From: RGIG5952 sp045603485
GTDB taxonomy: Bacteria; Verrucomicrobiota; Kiritimatiellia; RFP12; JAAYLN01
Length of the DNA: 32,170 nt
Direction: 5' to 3'
Assembly (NCBI GenBank): GCA_045603485.1
Contig: JAZUMF010000008.1
Coordinates: forward strand, 1 to 32,170
The position numbers and the translations under genes were made by a program. This document shows, piece by piece, positions 15,744 through 24,827 of the stretch (position 1 is its first letter; every line of letters begins with the position of its first letter). The notes beneath the pieces are model-generated. The model did not search any database and was not told where the DNA came from. It saw only the letters and a program-made list of their open reading frames with translations.

Positions 15744-16937
15744 TTACAAATGCTTTTCGAACATCTCTTTCAAGGCGCTCACATCAGATGCCGCTATCAC
15801 ATCCCAGCCGAAGTCTTTTGCTGTTTCCAAGCCCTTGGACTGATATTGACCAAAGGTGGCTTTATCGTCCAACAGTTCAACGATTGACTCGGCAAAGCTA
15901 TCAAAATCAAATGAGGGGATTTGCCTGAAGGCATTACCGTAGATTCTACGATAAACCGGCAAATCGTATGCGACGACGGGGAGACCTGCCGCCATTGCTT
16001 CGCAGACCGCCATTCCCCACCCTTCTTCGTGGCTTGGCGCAAACATTATTCTGGCGCTTTTAAGTTTGGAGTAGTATTCTCCCGTCGGCAAGAAGCCACC
16101 CTCTGGACGAAAGACCTGGATATTTTTATCGAGACCCTTATTCCGTATCTCTTCTAGAACTTCGGTCTCGCCGCTCATTCCACCCATAAGTCTTAATGTC
16201 GTATCGGGCCTTTTGGCCAGCACTTTTTCCCAAATCGGTATGATATCAAAGAGTCCTTTATTCGGGCGAAGTCCCACCATTACCGCATCCACATTTTTTT
16301 GCGGTTCTCTTGACCTGGAAATCTCTTCGACATTAACGCCGCACCGCATTATGCGAATGCGCTCCGGCGCCATGCCAAATGCAATGAGCCTTTCTTTAAC
16401 GAGGTCTCCGGCATCGGTATCATAGACCCATGCTTCATCTGCATTAGCAGCGATTTTACGAAGGCTCCACTCCTGCATTTTATAGGTTAATCTGTTTACC
16501 AGTGGATTACCAGGGCGCATTTTCGGCGGCGTTTCTCTATGGTGTATCCAAGCGACCCATTTGCCTTTATGGAGTCTCTTGAATCGGAGCGCGGGCACTA
16601 TATCGCAAAAATAATCGCTGACCGTAATTGCGACATCGCTTTTCGGCGCTGCCCTAAGAGCCTTTCTAAACGAAAGCGTTGTGACGATATAAGACCATAA
16701 ACGAAAGGCTCTGCACGGCTCGCGTTTGAAAACTAACGAGGCAGGAGAAATGGCATCGGGTATTGACGAGCCCATGCCTTGCAGCATATCGTGCCCGCCC
16801 TTTGTCGTCAACAAAAATTGCTCTATGGACTGCTTTTGGAAGCGGCGCGATATCTCGTGGTATCTAACGGGACCTCCTGTGATTCCACGACCTTCAAGTC
16901 CGCAACCGTGCAATATCCACAAAATTTTCATCGTCAT
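15744..16937 (-). CDS. GT4-family glycosyltransferase
   Basis: A 397-residue GT-B-fold enzyme. A Gly-rich N-terminal turn (GRGITGGPVRYHE) and the C-terminal donor-binding block PSHEEGWGMAVCEAMAAG (residues 301-318), with the E-x7-E pair (Glu305 and Glu313), are typical of retaining GT4 enzymes. Such enzymes build LPS, capsule or other surface glycans from nucleotide sugars at the inner membrane. Its ATG directly follows the stop codon of the TrmB-MurC gene, so translation is likely coupled. An alternative start two codons later (MKILWIL) is equally plausible. The acceptor sugar is unknown; heptose genes elsewhere in the window show that the cell makes LPS core. Confidence 0.92.
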   Translation of the reverse strand: MTMKILWILHGCGLEGRGITGGPVRYHEISRRFQKQSIEQFLLTTKGGHDMLQGMGSSIPDAISPASLVFKREPCRAFRLWSYIVTTLSFRKALRAAPKSDVAITVSDYFCDIVPALRFKRLHKGKWVAWIHHRETPPKMRPGNPLVNRLTYKMQEWSLRKIAANADEAWVYDTDAGDLVKERLIAFGMAPERIRIMRCGVNVEEISRSREPQKNVDAVMVGLRPNKGLFDIIPIWEKVLAKRPDTTLRLMGGMSGETEVLEEIRNKGLDKNIQVFRPEGGFLPTGEYYSKLKSARIMFAPSHEEGWGMAVCEAMAAGLPVVAYDLPVYRRIYGNAFRQIPSFDFDSFAESIVELLDDKATFGQYQSKGLETAKDFGWDVIAASDVSALKEMFEKHL

Positions 16938-18923
16938 TTACTCTTGTGAGAGTCTCTCTGCAAGACGCGGCAGATTGGGATCGCGGGCACCGCAAATGAG
17001 TATCGCGCCATTTTCACGGGCTTCTTGTGCGAACGACAGTAAGTCGCTATGGGCTTCATCCATATTGTGCACTAAAGCGACATTCTTGAAGTTTCGCTTT
17101 AGAATCTCTCGGAGAAGGGCGTCAGACTGGATTGAGCGATCGGTTGTCCCACCTGCATCGTAGACAGGCAAAAGCAAAAGTCTGTCTGATGGACGCAGGA
17201 CTGTGGCAAATGAATCAGCCAAAGGCTCTAGCATTGTCCGCAAGGGCTTATAGCCATGGGGACGCCACAGCACGGCTACTGAAGGTGCAACATTGCCGAC
17301 AGTCTTAATTGCGGCGGCAAGCTTAGCAGGATTGTGTCCGTAATCGTCAATTACAACGGTACCGCTTTGCGTACGCCCGATTCGCTGGAGGCGTCTTTCT
17401 ACACCGGGGAATGTCAATAATGCGCGCCGAATGATTTCATCACTAACGCCGACGGCTCTGGCTGCTTCAGCCGCCTGCCAACCATTCCAGCAATTATGCT
17501 CACCCGGTAAAGCTATCGACCATTCTTTTCCGCAAGCGTAAAAGCGAGTCTTCCAGCCTACAGAATTTACAATTTTGAAATCCTCGGGTAGTCCTTCAAC
17601 GACTTTGCCTGTGACATTTGCCTTAAATAGGTTGAAGAGCCTATGAGTCTCTTCCATATCAAAATGGTCGGCGCTTTCATTGGTGACAACCGCAATCTCC
17701 GGATGATAACGCAAAAAAGAGCGGTCGCTTTCATCAGCCTCTATTACGCACCACTTGCCATCTCCTTTGCGGACGCTTCCGATGCGGCTTTGGTTCTGAT
17801 CCCAACCGACAACGGCAGCGCCATTGATTACCGTCGGGTCTAGTCCCGCATACGACAAAATCCAACCCAGAATTGCGGTTGTCGTGCTTTTGCCGCTAGT
17901 ACCCGCAACGGCTATCACGCTTTTATCCTTAATCAATTCGTCAAGTGCCTGAGATCTATGGAGCACTTCAATGCTCTGGGCATTTGCGGCTGTAATATCG
18001 CGATTATCACTCTCAATGGCTGTGCTGACTATAACCTTTGTTGTTGCTTCACCTATTGCCGAGCCATCCTGCGGATAGAGCTTTACGCCTTGATTGGCAA
18101 GTATTTGCAGCGCGGGTGTCATATCCCCGTTGTCAACAAGTCTATCAGAGCCAGTGACTTCGGCGCCAGCGTCAAGATAGGCTTGCGCTATCGCACTCAT
18201 TCCGACCCCGCCGATTCCTACGACATGGACAGATTCGGCATGTGGCATTTCAATATTCCAAAAAGCTTCGGCGCGCTCTTGGTCTTCTTTCGCGTAGCGC
18301 ACCATTTCTTCGTCGCCAATTTCAGAGGGCGACTTTGCCTGGAAACCTGCCGCTTGCGGGTGAAGACCTTGACCTAAAAATATCAACTCGAAATCGGTGC
18401 GCTGTTCCAAGGGGCGTTCAATAGCGGGGATACGCCGATACCTTGTATCTGTCGCCATTTGCCCTTCCATGTCAGAGAAATAATCTTCACTGTCAGTCGC
18501 GACCTGAAGGTCTCCGCCAACAATCAGCCTGGACCAGACCAAAGAGCGGAACTCCGCATTAAAGACGCGATGACCCGCATGGCGACGCTTGGGCCACGGA
18601 TCAGGGAAGAAGAGGTAACACCTTGAAACAGAATGGCAGGGAATCAAATAACGAAGAACATAGGTTGCCTCAAGGCGAATTATAAATATATTGGTAAGAC
18701 CCATGCGCCATGCTTTGCGAGCAATCTTTTCTACGCGGGGTTTGAGACGCTCGATACCGATAAACTGAACCTCGGGATGAGCCGCTGCGCGGGCAAGAAT
18801 AAAGCGCCCCATACCGCACCCGATGTCAATTTCAATTCGACGCCCTTTCCCAAAGCGAGCCTCTAAATCAAGAGGCTTTGTTATATCATCTGAAAAGATA
18901 AACTTACGGTACTCTTCCGTCAT
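16938..18923 (-). CDS. Fusion of tRNA (guanine46-N7)-methyltransferase TrmB and MurC-like ligase
   Basis: A single 661-residue open frame with two enzymes. Residues 1 to about 190 are TrmB: SAM motif IDIGCGMGRF (32-41), FFPDPWPKRRHAGHR (105-119) and the terminal RTDFELIF. Residues about 230-661 are a Mur ligase of MurC type: VVGIGGVGMSAIA (234-246), P-loop AGTSGKSTTTA (340-350), EADESDRSFL (395-404), TNESADHFD (414-422), PGEHNCWNGWQAA and DDYGHNPAKL (526-535). MurC adds L-Ala to UDP-N-acetylmuramate; TrmB makes m7G46 in tRNA. The MurC half differs from the norm at GTSGKS (usually GTHGKT) and WRPHGYKP (usually FQPHRYTR). The nucleotide sequence gives no stop or restart between halves. Ribosome site AAGGA is rather far from the ATG. 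Confidence 0.9.
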   Translation of the reverse strand: MTEEYRKFIFSDDITKPLDLEARFGKGRRIEIDIGCGMGRFILARAAAHPEVQFIGIERLKPRVEKIARKAWRMGLTNIFIIRLEATYVLRYLIPCHSVSRCYLFFPDPWPKRRHAGHRVFNAEFRSLVWSRLIVGGDLQVATDSEDYFSDMEGQMATDTRYRRIPAIERPLEQRTDFELIFLGQGLHPQAAGFQAKSPSEIGDEEMVRYAKEDQERAEAFWNIEMPHAESVHVVGIGGVGMSAIAQAYLDAGAEVTGSDRLVDNGDMTPALQILANQGVKLYPQDGSAIGEATTKVIVSTAIESDNRDITAANAQSIEVLHRSQALDELIKDKSVIAVAGTSGKSTTTAILGWILSYAGLDPTVINGAAVVGWDQNQSRIGSVRKGDGKWCVIEADESDRSFLRYHPEIAVVTNESADHFDMEETHRLFNLFKANVTGKVVEGLPEDFKIVNSVGWKTRFYACGKEWSIALPGEHNCWNGWQAAEAARAVGVSDEIIRRALLTFPGVERRLQRIGRTQSGTVVIDDYGHNPAKLAAAIKTVGNVAPSVAVLWRPHGYKPLRTMLEPLADSFATVLRPSDRLLLLPVYDAGGTTDRSIQSDALLREILKRNFKNVALVHNMDEAHSDLLSFAQEARENGAILICGARDPNLPRLAERLSQE

Positions 18924-19005
18924 AAGTAATATGCCAATCCTTGCGTGCTACAAAGAAGCCTTATTGGTGAATTGTCTGCAAATGCCGATGGTGTTATGCG
19001 AGCTA

Positions 19006-20412
19006 TCATTCTGGTTCGGCGGAGCCCTCAATGACAAGGCCCTTCGTGGAAGGATAGCGACGGTACCAAATGGCCAAGGTATCGGCGAGGTGCCTTGCAT
19101 ATCTAAAGTGCGAGCCTGTACCTGTACGAAGCTCTGACTCATAGATAAACTTGTCGGCGGTCGTCACATGTTCGAAATCGAATTGCGTACCTAGGAGCGT
19201 CCAATAGACATAGGTCGGATCGCCCGCGGCAAGGAGGTCGTATGCGCGACGCGTGAGTTTACGGCCAAAGGCGGCGGCCTTTGCGACCTCTGGCAACACC
19301 TCGTCGAGCGGCATCTGATCCTCTGCACAGTAGAAGCCCTGAGGGACGAGCGACGAATACTTTGAGCCTGTGCGATGGCGGTTGAGGTCTCGGATTTCTG
19401 CAAGAGCGACGGCATCCCATCCAAAGCGCACCGCCGTGCGAGTTAGCGGAGAGCCTTGCCAGGCATAGCGGTTTGAGTGATACTTTAGGGCTTCGGCAAA
19501 TTCCGCGTCGCCTAGTCCGTCCGGGGCCATAACCTCAAGATGCGGCAATGGAGCCATGGGTCCGAAGGCTTCGGGAGTAAGAGTTGAAGGCACACCTGCC
19601 TTAGCCCTTGCGACACGCTCATTGAACGCATCGCGTATGCCAGATTCGCAGTCTGCGGTAGCACCGCTGTGCTTCAAAAGATGGGGTGCCACAAGCTGAA
19701 GTTCACCGCGAATCGCCTCACCTAGAGCACGAGCCTCGGGGAGCAGATCAGAGCAGAGATGACGAGCCAAAAGCGCCCAGGCGCGGGCTGACATCGTCAT
19801 CATGACATTTGTACGGGCTGCTGACGGAAGGAGGTAGCGGGCACGATCAAAGGCATAGTTGCGCTTCATTCGTGCAACCTGACGCTGAACGGCCGGGGTT
19901 TCATCGGCAAGAAGCTCCGCAGGGATATGAAGGAACTGTGGTCTCTCTGCGCTGAGCTTATCCCATGCGGCTTCAAGTGTGCTATATTCCCCAAAAGCCT
20001 CTGACATTGCATCCGCCCATTCATTGCGGAACTCTTCAGGAATGCCGATCGTATCGCAATCCAGCAAAGACTCCGGCGAAATGCGGATATATCTTGTCGA
20101 GCTTTCCTGCCCGCCGGCCTGTGGGGCAAGCGACCAAATATGGTATGCAAGCCAAATGGAAATATCATCCATAAAGATTGCTACAGGCACCATATCGGCG
20201 ATTGACTGATGGCCGTAGTCGAGCATCCTGAAGATGGAATCAACCGACGCATCAAGACGGTTTGGATCAATTTTGGCGACTATAGCATCAAGGCCTTCAT
20301 TATTTCGAGAATAGCGGGCGCCGGTCGCGGCAAGCAGCTCAGGGGTTAACGCTACGCGTCCTGCAGCCTTTGCCGCATCAGTCTGACAAAGTGAAACATG
20401 TGTAACTTTCAT
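19006..20412 (-). CDS. thyX: Long-form FAD-dependent thymidylate synthase (ThyX)
   Basis: A 468-residue protein, about twice the usual ThyX length, with two ThyX-like halves. In the N-half, YGHQSIADMVPVAIF (66-80) and ESSTRY (103-108) match the ThyX fold and the end of the RHRxxSxNExSxRY signature, but RHR is replaced by LAP (95-97). ARYLLPSAARTNVMMTMSAR (191-210) matches the ThyX C-terminal part. In the C-half, IRDLNRHRTGSKYS (340-353) supplies an RHR, and HFRYARHLADTLAIWYRRYP follows. ThyX converts dUMP to dTMP with FAD, NADPH and methylene-THF. Long ThyX forms are known to me from Chlamydiae and relatives. The ATG at 20412 is chosen since GAGGAG lies 7 nt upstream; an earlier in-frame ATG lacks this. 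Confidence 0.9.
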   Translation of the reverse strand: MKVTHVSLCQTDAAKAAGRVALTPELLAATGARYSRNNEGLDAIVAKIDPNRLDASVDSIFRMLDYGHQSIADMVPVAIFMDDISIWLAYHIWSLAPQAGGQESSTRYIRISPESLLDCDTIGIPEEFRNEWADAMSEAFGEYSTLEAAWDKLSAERPQFLHIPAELLADETPAVQRQVARMKRNYAFDRARYLLPSAARTNVMMTMSARAWALLARHLCSDLLPEARALGEAIRGELQLVAPHLLKHSGATADCESGIRDAFNERVARAKAGVPSTLTPEAFGPMAPLPHLEVMAPDGLGDAEFAEALKYHSNRYAWQGSPLTRTAVRFGWDAVALAEIRDLNRHRTGSKYSSLVPQGFYCAEDQMPLDEVLPEVAKAAAFGRKLTRRAYDLLAAGDPTYVYWTLLGTQFDFEHVTTADKFIYESELRTGTGSHFRYARHLADTLAIWYRRYPSTKGLVIEGSAEPE

Positions 20413-20452
20413 CGGGAATCTCCTCATTATCAATCAGTCATCATAGGCAAAA

Positions 20453-21364
20453 TTAAAGCACTCCATTACCGACTTTGGAGAGAATCGGTGCAAGGAGAAC
20501 AATAAATACCGCGGGGAAAATAAATATCATCAGAGGGAAGAGCATCTTTACAGGTGCCTCATTGGCAAGGCGTTCGGCTCTGGCAAAACGCTTTTGCCGC
20601 ATCTGATCGGATTGGATACGCAAAATTGTTCCGATACTCACACCAAGCTCATCAGCCTGAATCAATGCAAAGGCAAATGAACGCATATCTGCCATATCGA
20701 CGCGGAGTGCCAGATTTTTCAATGCCGTGCGGCGCGGAGTGCCAAGCTGAATTTCATGATTGACACGAATGAGCTCCTCCGTTAGAGCATCCATCTTGCG
20801 GCTTTCAATGGAACGCTGGAGGGCATTCATAAAATCAACGCCTGCCTCAACTGAAAGAGTTAAAAGGTCAATCATAAATGGCATTGCCTGCAGAATCGAT
20901 TTTTGCCGATTCTTTATCGTCTGCGAGAGCCACATTGAAGGTTGTAGGGCAAAAAGCAGTATGCCTATAATCTCAAGCATCCAAAAATTAGAACGGATAG
21001 ATTCATCTGACATACCCAAAATGCCAATTACAATGCCGAAGATGACACCCATCACGATTGGATTTAGAATGCGGATTGCCAAAAACTCCCACCCTGTGAG
21101 CAGCCCTTCAAAGCCTGCCGTCACTATCTTGCGATCGGCCTTTTCGCGAGCCTCTGCAAACTTAGGCGCCATCAGCAATGGTTTCAAGTTGCCGGCAAAC
21201 GGCAGCAGAAGCTTAAAGACAAAAGGCAAAGAGCGCGCCTGCCTGCGGCCGTCGGCGAGAGTCACATATGTGATTTCGCGCGTCAGGTTAAGCGAATACC
21301 ACGCAATACCAGATGCGGCAATCATCCAGCAAAGTATCGATAAATTTCCTATGAGAGATGTCAT
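20453..21364 (-). CDS. tadC: TadC-like type II/IV secretion inner-membrane protein
   Basis: A 303-residue protein of the T2SF/GspF family. An N-terminal membrane segment (about 5-27) is followed by a cytoplasmic stretch, two central segments (about 98-118 and 128-150), the T2SF core (SILQAMPFMIDLLTLSVEAGVDF, named here as the core region), and a C-terminal segment (KMLFPLMIFIFPAVFIVLLAP). In Tad systems TadB and TadC form the platform that couples the CpaF ATPase to pilus assembly. It follows tadB by 25 nt in the same operon; thyX begins 40 nt after it. The gene order cpaB-cpaF-tadB-tadC is the canonical one. Confidence 0.9.
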   Translation of the reverse strand: MTSLIGNLSILCWMIAASGIAWYSLNLTREITYVTLADGRRQARSLPFVFKLLLPFAGNLKPLLMAPKFAEAREKADRKIVTAGFEGLLTGWEFLAIRILNPIVMGVIFGIVIGILGMSDESIRSNFWMLEIIGILLFALQPSMWLSQTIKNRQKSILQAMPFMIDLLTLSVEAGVDFMNALQRSIESRKMDALTEELIRVNHEIQLGTPRRTALKNLALRVDMADMRSFAFALIQADELGVSIGTILRIQSDQMRQKRFARAERLANEAPVKMLFPLMIFIFPAVFIVLLAPILSKVGNGVL

Positions 21365-21389
21365 TACTTAATCTTCACCATTGAATTAA

Positions 21390-22283
21390 CTAAACATCAA
21401 CCTTAACAATCTTACGGATCACCAAGGCACCCAAGGTAACGAGAACAATCACGGCTGCAATACCGGCCATTCCCTGTGGAGAATGGAGATACGGCATCAT
21501 GATTTCAGGTCGCAAAAGCATCATGCCGAGGCCGACAACAAACGGCATGGCGCCAACGATAATTCCCTGCATGCGACCCTGTGCCGTTAAAGTCATCACA
21601 CGACGCTCAATTCTCATGCGCTCGCGAATAGTCAACGATATCTTGTCAAATATCTCCGTTAGATTACCGCCGGTCCGACGGGCAATATCCATTGCGGCAC
21701 AAACCAAATTAAGGTCTTCACTGCCGACGCGCTTGTCTAATGCCTGCAAGGCATCGCTAAAGCTTACACCGACGCGCTGCTGCTGCAAAAAAACCTCAAA
21801 CTCCTGAGCTATCGGATTTTCCGCATTCTCAACAACAGATTCGAATGCCTGAGTAATGCTGAAACCTGCCTTTAGCGCATTAGACATCTGCCCCAGGGCT
21901 TCGACTAACTGTTCATTGAACTTACGGCGGCGGCGATCCCGCATAACGGCTAAAAATTGTCGTGGAAGCTGAAATGCGCCGTATCCAGCGGCTAACCCAA
22001 GACCAATTCCGACGATAACCATTATGGGCTTTGCAGGATTGAAGAGGAGACATGAGAAAAGAATAAAGGCGATAATCGCGCAAGCCCACCCCGCTTCGGC
22101 AATTCGACGGGCCGGAATAAAGAGGAAGAGATCCTCGAACTGGCGCGAGGTTTTACTGCTGTATTCTCCCGTGTAGGTTGCGGCACTCTCCGAAAATGAA
22201 CGCAAAAGAATCCATGCGAGCAAGCCGAAGGTGAGCGCAACGGCAATAATAGCACCCCAGAAAATAAACGCAGTATCCGTCAT
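21390..22283 (-). CDS. tadB: TadB-like type II/IV secretion inner-membrane protein
   Basis: A 297-residue T2SF/GspF-family protein. Membrane segments stand at about 5-27, 68-85 and 89-107. The T2SF core reads FNEQLVEALGQMSNALKAGFS with RRTGGNLTEIFDKIS after it, and a C-terminal hydrophobic pair occupies about 240-290. It is the partner of TadC in the Tad platform. Its ATG overlaps the stop of the FHA-cpaF gene by 4 bp (ATGA), the sign of translational coupling. Confidence 0.9.
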   Translation of the reverse strand: MTDTAFIFWGAIIAVALTFGLLAWILLRSFSESAATYTGEYSSKTSRQFEDLFLFIPARRIAEAGWACAIIAFILFSCLLFNPAKPIMVIVGIGLGLAAGYGAFQLPRQFLAVMRDRRRRKFNEQLVEALGQMSNALKAGFSITQAFESVVENAENPIAQEFEVFLQQQRVGVSFSDALQALDKRVGSEDLNLVCAAMDIARRTGGNLTEIFDKISLTIRERMRIERRVMTLTAQGRMQGIIVGAMPFVVGLGMMLLRPEIMMPYLHSPQGMAGIAAVIVLVTLGALVIRKIVKVDV

Positions 22284-23992
22284 TTCAAAAAGGCCTCCTG
22301 CGCGTGTTCAGGCTGAAAGATTTCAGGATTAAGCGTAAGACCACGTTGCTTAATCTGCTCAAAAAACGACGGTACGGAGCCTGTAGGTGCCAGATAACCC
22401 TGAATACGGCCATCATCGTCAACACCAGTCTGCTTAAAGACAAAGATGTCCTGCATAACCGTTTGGGTGCCCTCCAACCCCATAACCTCGGTAACATGAG
22501 TAATACGGCGCGAGCCATCGCTGAAGCGAGACTCGTGGACAACTAAATCCACCGCAGAGGCAATCTGCTCGCGAATGGCTCTCGACGGGAGCTCCATTCC
22601 AGACATAAGAACCATCGTTTCAAGACGCGATACGACATCTCTCGGAGAATTGGCGTGAACGGTGGTAAGCGAGCCGTCATGGCCGGTGTTCATGGCCTGA
22701 AGCATATCCAACGCCTCTCCGCCGCGGCATTCGCCGACGATTATTCGGTCCGGACGCATACGCAAGGCATTACGGACAAGATCGCGAATGGTAATAGCCC
22801 CTCGTCCTTCAATGTTGGGAGGACGCGACTCAAGACGAACGAGATGGGGCTGCTCAAGGCGCAATTCCGCGGCATCCTCAATAGTGACAATACGCTCACG
22901 ATCGGGGATAAACGAGCTTAACAGGTTAAGCAAGGTCGTCTTTCCCGAGCCCGTACCGCCTGCGACAATAATGTTCTTACGCATCTTGACGCAAATATCA
23001 AGGAAGTTTGCCATTTCCCGCGTCCAGGTTCCGAAGCGGACAAAATCCTCAACGGTAAGCGGCACCTTTGAAAACTTTCGAATCGTTACGCAAGGGCCGA
23101 TAAGCGACAAAGGCGGAATAATCGCATTTACACGAGACCCGTCAGGCAGACGCGCATCTACATAGGGCTGGCTCTCATCGATACGGCGACCGATGGGGCT
23201 GACGATACGCTCAATTACGGCAAGGACCGAGGCGTCATCCATAAAGGTCTGATCGGTAAGCTCAAGCTTTCCCTTACGCTCGACAAAGACCTTGTGTGGA
23301 CCATTTATCATAATCTCGCTGATTGAATCGTCGGCCAAAAATTCCTCAAGCGGTCCAAGGCGGAGGGCTTCGTTGTAAATCTCCTCGCAAAGGCGCTCGG
23401 GATTAACCCCCTCAGGTAGACGGGCCCGAATTTCATCAACGATAGAACGAAGCGTCTCGCGAGCCTTTTGCCCTAACTCCTCACTGGATGTGCGTGATGC
23501 GCTGAGCCGCTTCAAATCCAAACGCTGAACAAGCTCACGATGAATCTGATTCTTAATGTCGCGACGGACATTACGCATAGGATCTTCAGATTGTTTTTCC
23601 TCGCGTATCGGCTGTGGAGGTGCAGGAGGCATCTCTGTTGGCTTCTTCTCTTCAACCAGCGCCTTTTTTGGAGCTGCCGGCGCGATTGGAGCATCCCAAT
23701 CCACCTGTAGACTATACCCGCCAATAGAAACAACATCGCCGGGAGAGAGAATCGTCAGGAAATTCGGATGTATCTGATTACCGCCGACAAAGGTGCCATT
23801 GCTGGAATCGACATCTTCAATGGAAACACCATCTCTCGTTATGTGAATGACGGCATGACGATCGCTGATTGCAGGATCCTCCAGGCGAATCTGCGCGGAC
23901 TTACCACGGCCAATAACAAAATCTCCGAGCGGAATTTGATATGGCTGCGGCTCAGTCCCGTCTCGTGCAATCATCAAAGTAATCGAATCCAT
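22280..23992 (-). CDS. cpaF: FHA domain fused to CpaF/TadA secretion ATPase
   Basis: A 570-residue protein. Residues about 1-100 are an FHA domain: FVIGRGKSAQIRLEDPAIS, then DRHAVI and SSNGTFVGG (63-71), all the phosphothreonine-binding hallmarks. A Pro/Glu/Lys-rich linker (about 100-138) leads to the CpaF ATPase, with Walker A AGGTGSGKTT (344-353), an Asp box TIEDAAEL (370-377), Walker B VGECRGGEALDM (419-430) and His box TTVHANSP. CpaF powers Tad/Flp pilus assembly as a hexamer on the cytoplasmic side. The FHA domain implies control by a Ser/Thr kinase; none is in the window. The start at 23992 has GGGGG upstream and leads straight into the FHA strand; an in-frame GTG at 24019, overlapping the cpaB stop, is the alternative. 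Confidence 0.92.
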   Translation of the reverse strand: MDSITLMIARDGTEPQPYQIPLGDFVIGRGKSAQIRLEDPAISDRHAVIHITRDGVSIEDVDSSNGTFVGGNQIHPNFLTILSPGDVVSIGGYSLQVDWDAPIAPAAPKKALVEEKKPTEMPPAPPQPIREEKQSEDPMRNVRRDIKNQIHRELVQRLDLKRLSASRTSSEELGQKARETLRSIVDEIRARLPEGVNPERLCEEIYNEALRLGPLEEFLADDSISEIMINGPHKVFVERKGKLELTDQTFMDDASVLAVIERIVSPIGRRIDESQPYVDARLPDGSRVNAIIPPLSLIGPCVTIRKFSKVPLTVEDFVRFGTWTREMANFLDICVKMRKNIIVAGGTGSGKTTLLNLLSSFIPDRERIVTIEDAAELRLEQPHLVRLESRPPNIEGRGAITIRDLVRNALRMRPDRIIVGECRGGEALDMLQAMNTGHDGSLTTVHANSPRDVVSRLETMVLMSGMELPSRAIREQIASAVDLVVHESRFSDGSRRITHVTEVMGLEGTQTVMQDIFVFKQTGVDDDGRIQGYLAPTGSVPSFFEQIKQRGLTLNPEIFQPEHAQEAFLK

Positions 23993-24011
23993 CAAAGCCC
24001 CCGTTCTAAAA

Positions 24012-24824
24012 TCAGTCACGCTTGCGGAGCAATGTGCGTTGGCGATAATTATTGAGCTCTTCGATTTCCGACTCTATCTTCTCGAAGTTGACGCGCGGAA
24101 GCGTCTTTTCGTAGTGTACATCGGAAGGATTGCGAAGAGCCAATGAGAGGCGCCCCTTAATCTGCTCGGCAAAAACCAGCATCTCCGCTTCGCGGGGTGT
24201 AACCTCCAATGTGACGGTATTGTATGAGCTGGCCTGCTGAAGAGTGGCGACCGAACTCTTGGCTGTCTTATTGCCGGTAGCTAAAACCGTCACATCCTGA
24301 ACGACCGTCAAGGTGACAAGCTCAAGCTCGTCGGGACGAGTCTTAGAAGGGAACGAAAATGTGCCCAAAACATCAACATGGTCATTGGGACGCACCATGC
24401 CGCTGACAGAAGCCGCTCCCGAAACATTGATTGAAAGAGCGCGGCAGCCTGGCTTGATATCCTCGGAAAGACCGCGGCGACCTGGCGCACCGCCCTCAAT
24501 GTCAGTCCAAAAAACCGGGGCACCCTTATCAAGACGATGGAGCGCCTTGCGACCTACGATATCCTTCCAATCGGCTTCAAGTACCGCATCGGTACGAAGT
24601 TGATTTTCGAAGACGCTCTTCAAGCCGATATCGCTGCGCTGAATCACACTGCCGGCAGGAAGATCGCGATTCATAGTCACCACCTCGACTCGGCGATATT
24701 TCTTGTTGATGGCCAAAAGTTTCTCACTGACCTCACGGTCCTTGGCGACCAAATATTGACGCGTCAGCAAGGCTGCTATCAGCCCCACCGCCACAGCAAT
24801 AATCAAAACGATTCTTTGCTTCAT
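24012..24824 (-). CDS. cpaB: CpaB/RcpC-type Tad pilus assembly protein
   Basis: A 270-residue protein with one N-terminal membrane segment (IVLIIAVAVGLIAALLT), then a SAF domain (about 48-110, VEVVTMNRDLPAGSVIQRSDI) and the RcpC/CpaB domain with GCRALSINVSGAASVSGMVRPNDHVDVLGTF-type sequence (named, not a full quote of the domain). CpaB stands in the periplasm and is thought to steady the secretin. Two ATGs stand side by side; the second (24824) has AGGAG at better spacing than the first (24827), which touches the dCMP deaminase stop codon. It leads the four Tad genes. No secretin, prepilin, prepilin peptidase or TadZ is in this window, so the remaining parts must be elsewhere. Confidence 0.9.
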   Translation of the reverse strand: MKQRIVLIIAVAVGLIAALLTRQYLVAKDREVSEKLLAINKKYRRVEVVTMNRDLPAGSVIQRSDIGLKSVFENQLRTDAVLEADWKDIVGRKALHRLDKGAPVFWTDIEGGAPGRRGLSEDIKPGCRALSINVSGAASVSGMVRPNDHVDVLGTFSFPSKTRPDELELVTLTVVQDVTVLATGNKTAKSSVATLQQASSYNTVTLEVTPREAEMLVFAEQIKGRLSLALRNPSDVHYEKTLPRVNFEKIESEIEELNNYRQRTLLRKRD

Positions 24825-24827
24825 CAT

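Noticed and set aside
20760..21371. 203-residue plus-strand frame
   Set aside because: Antisense shadow of tadC, with no recognisable motif.
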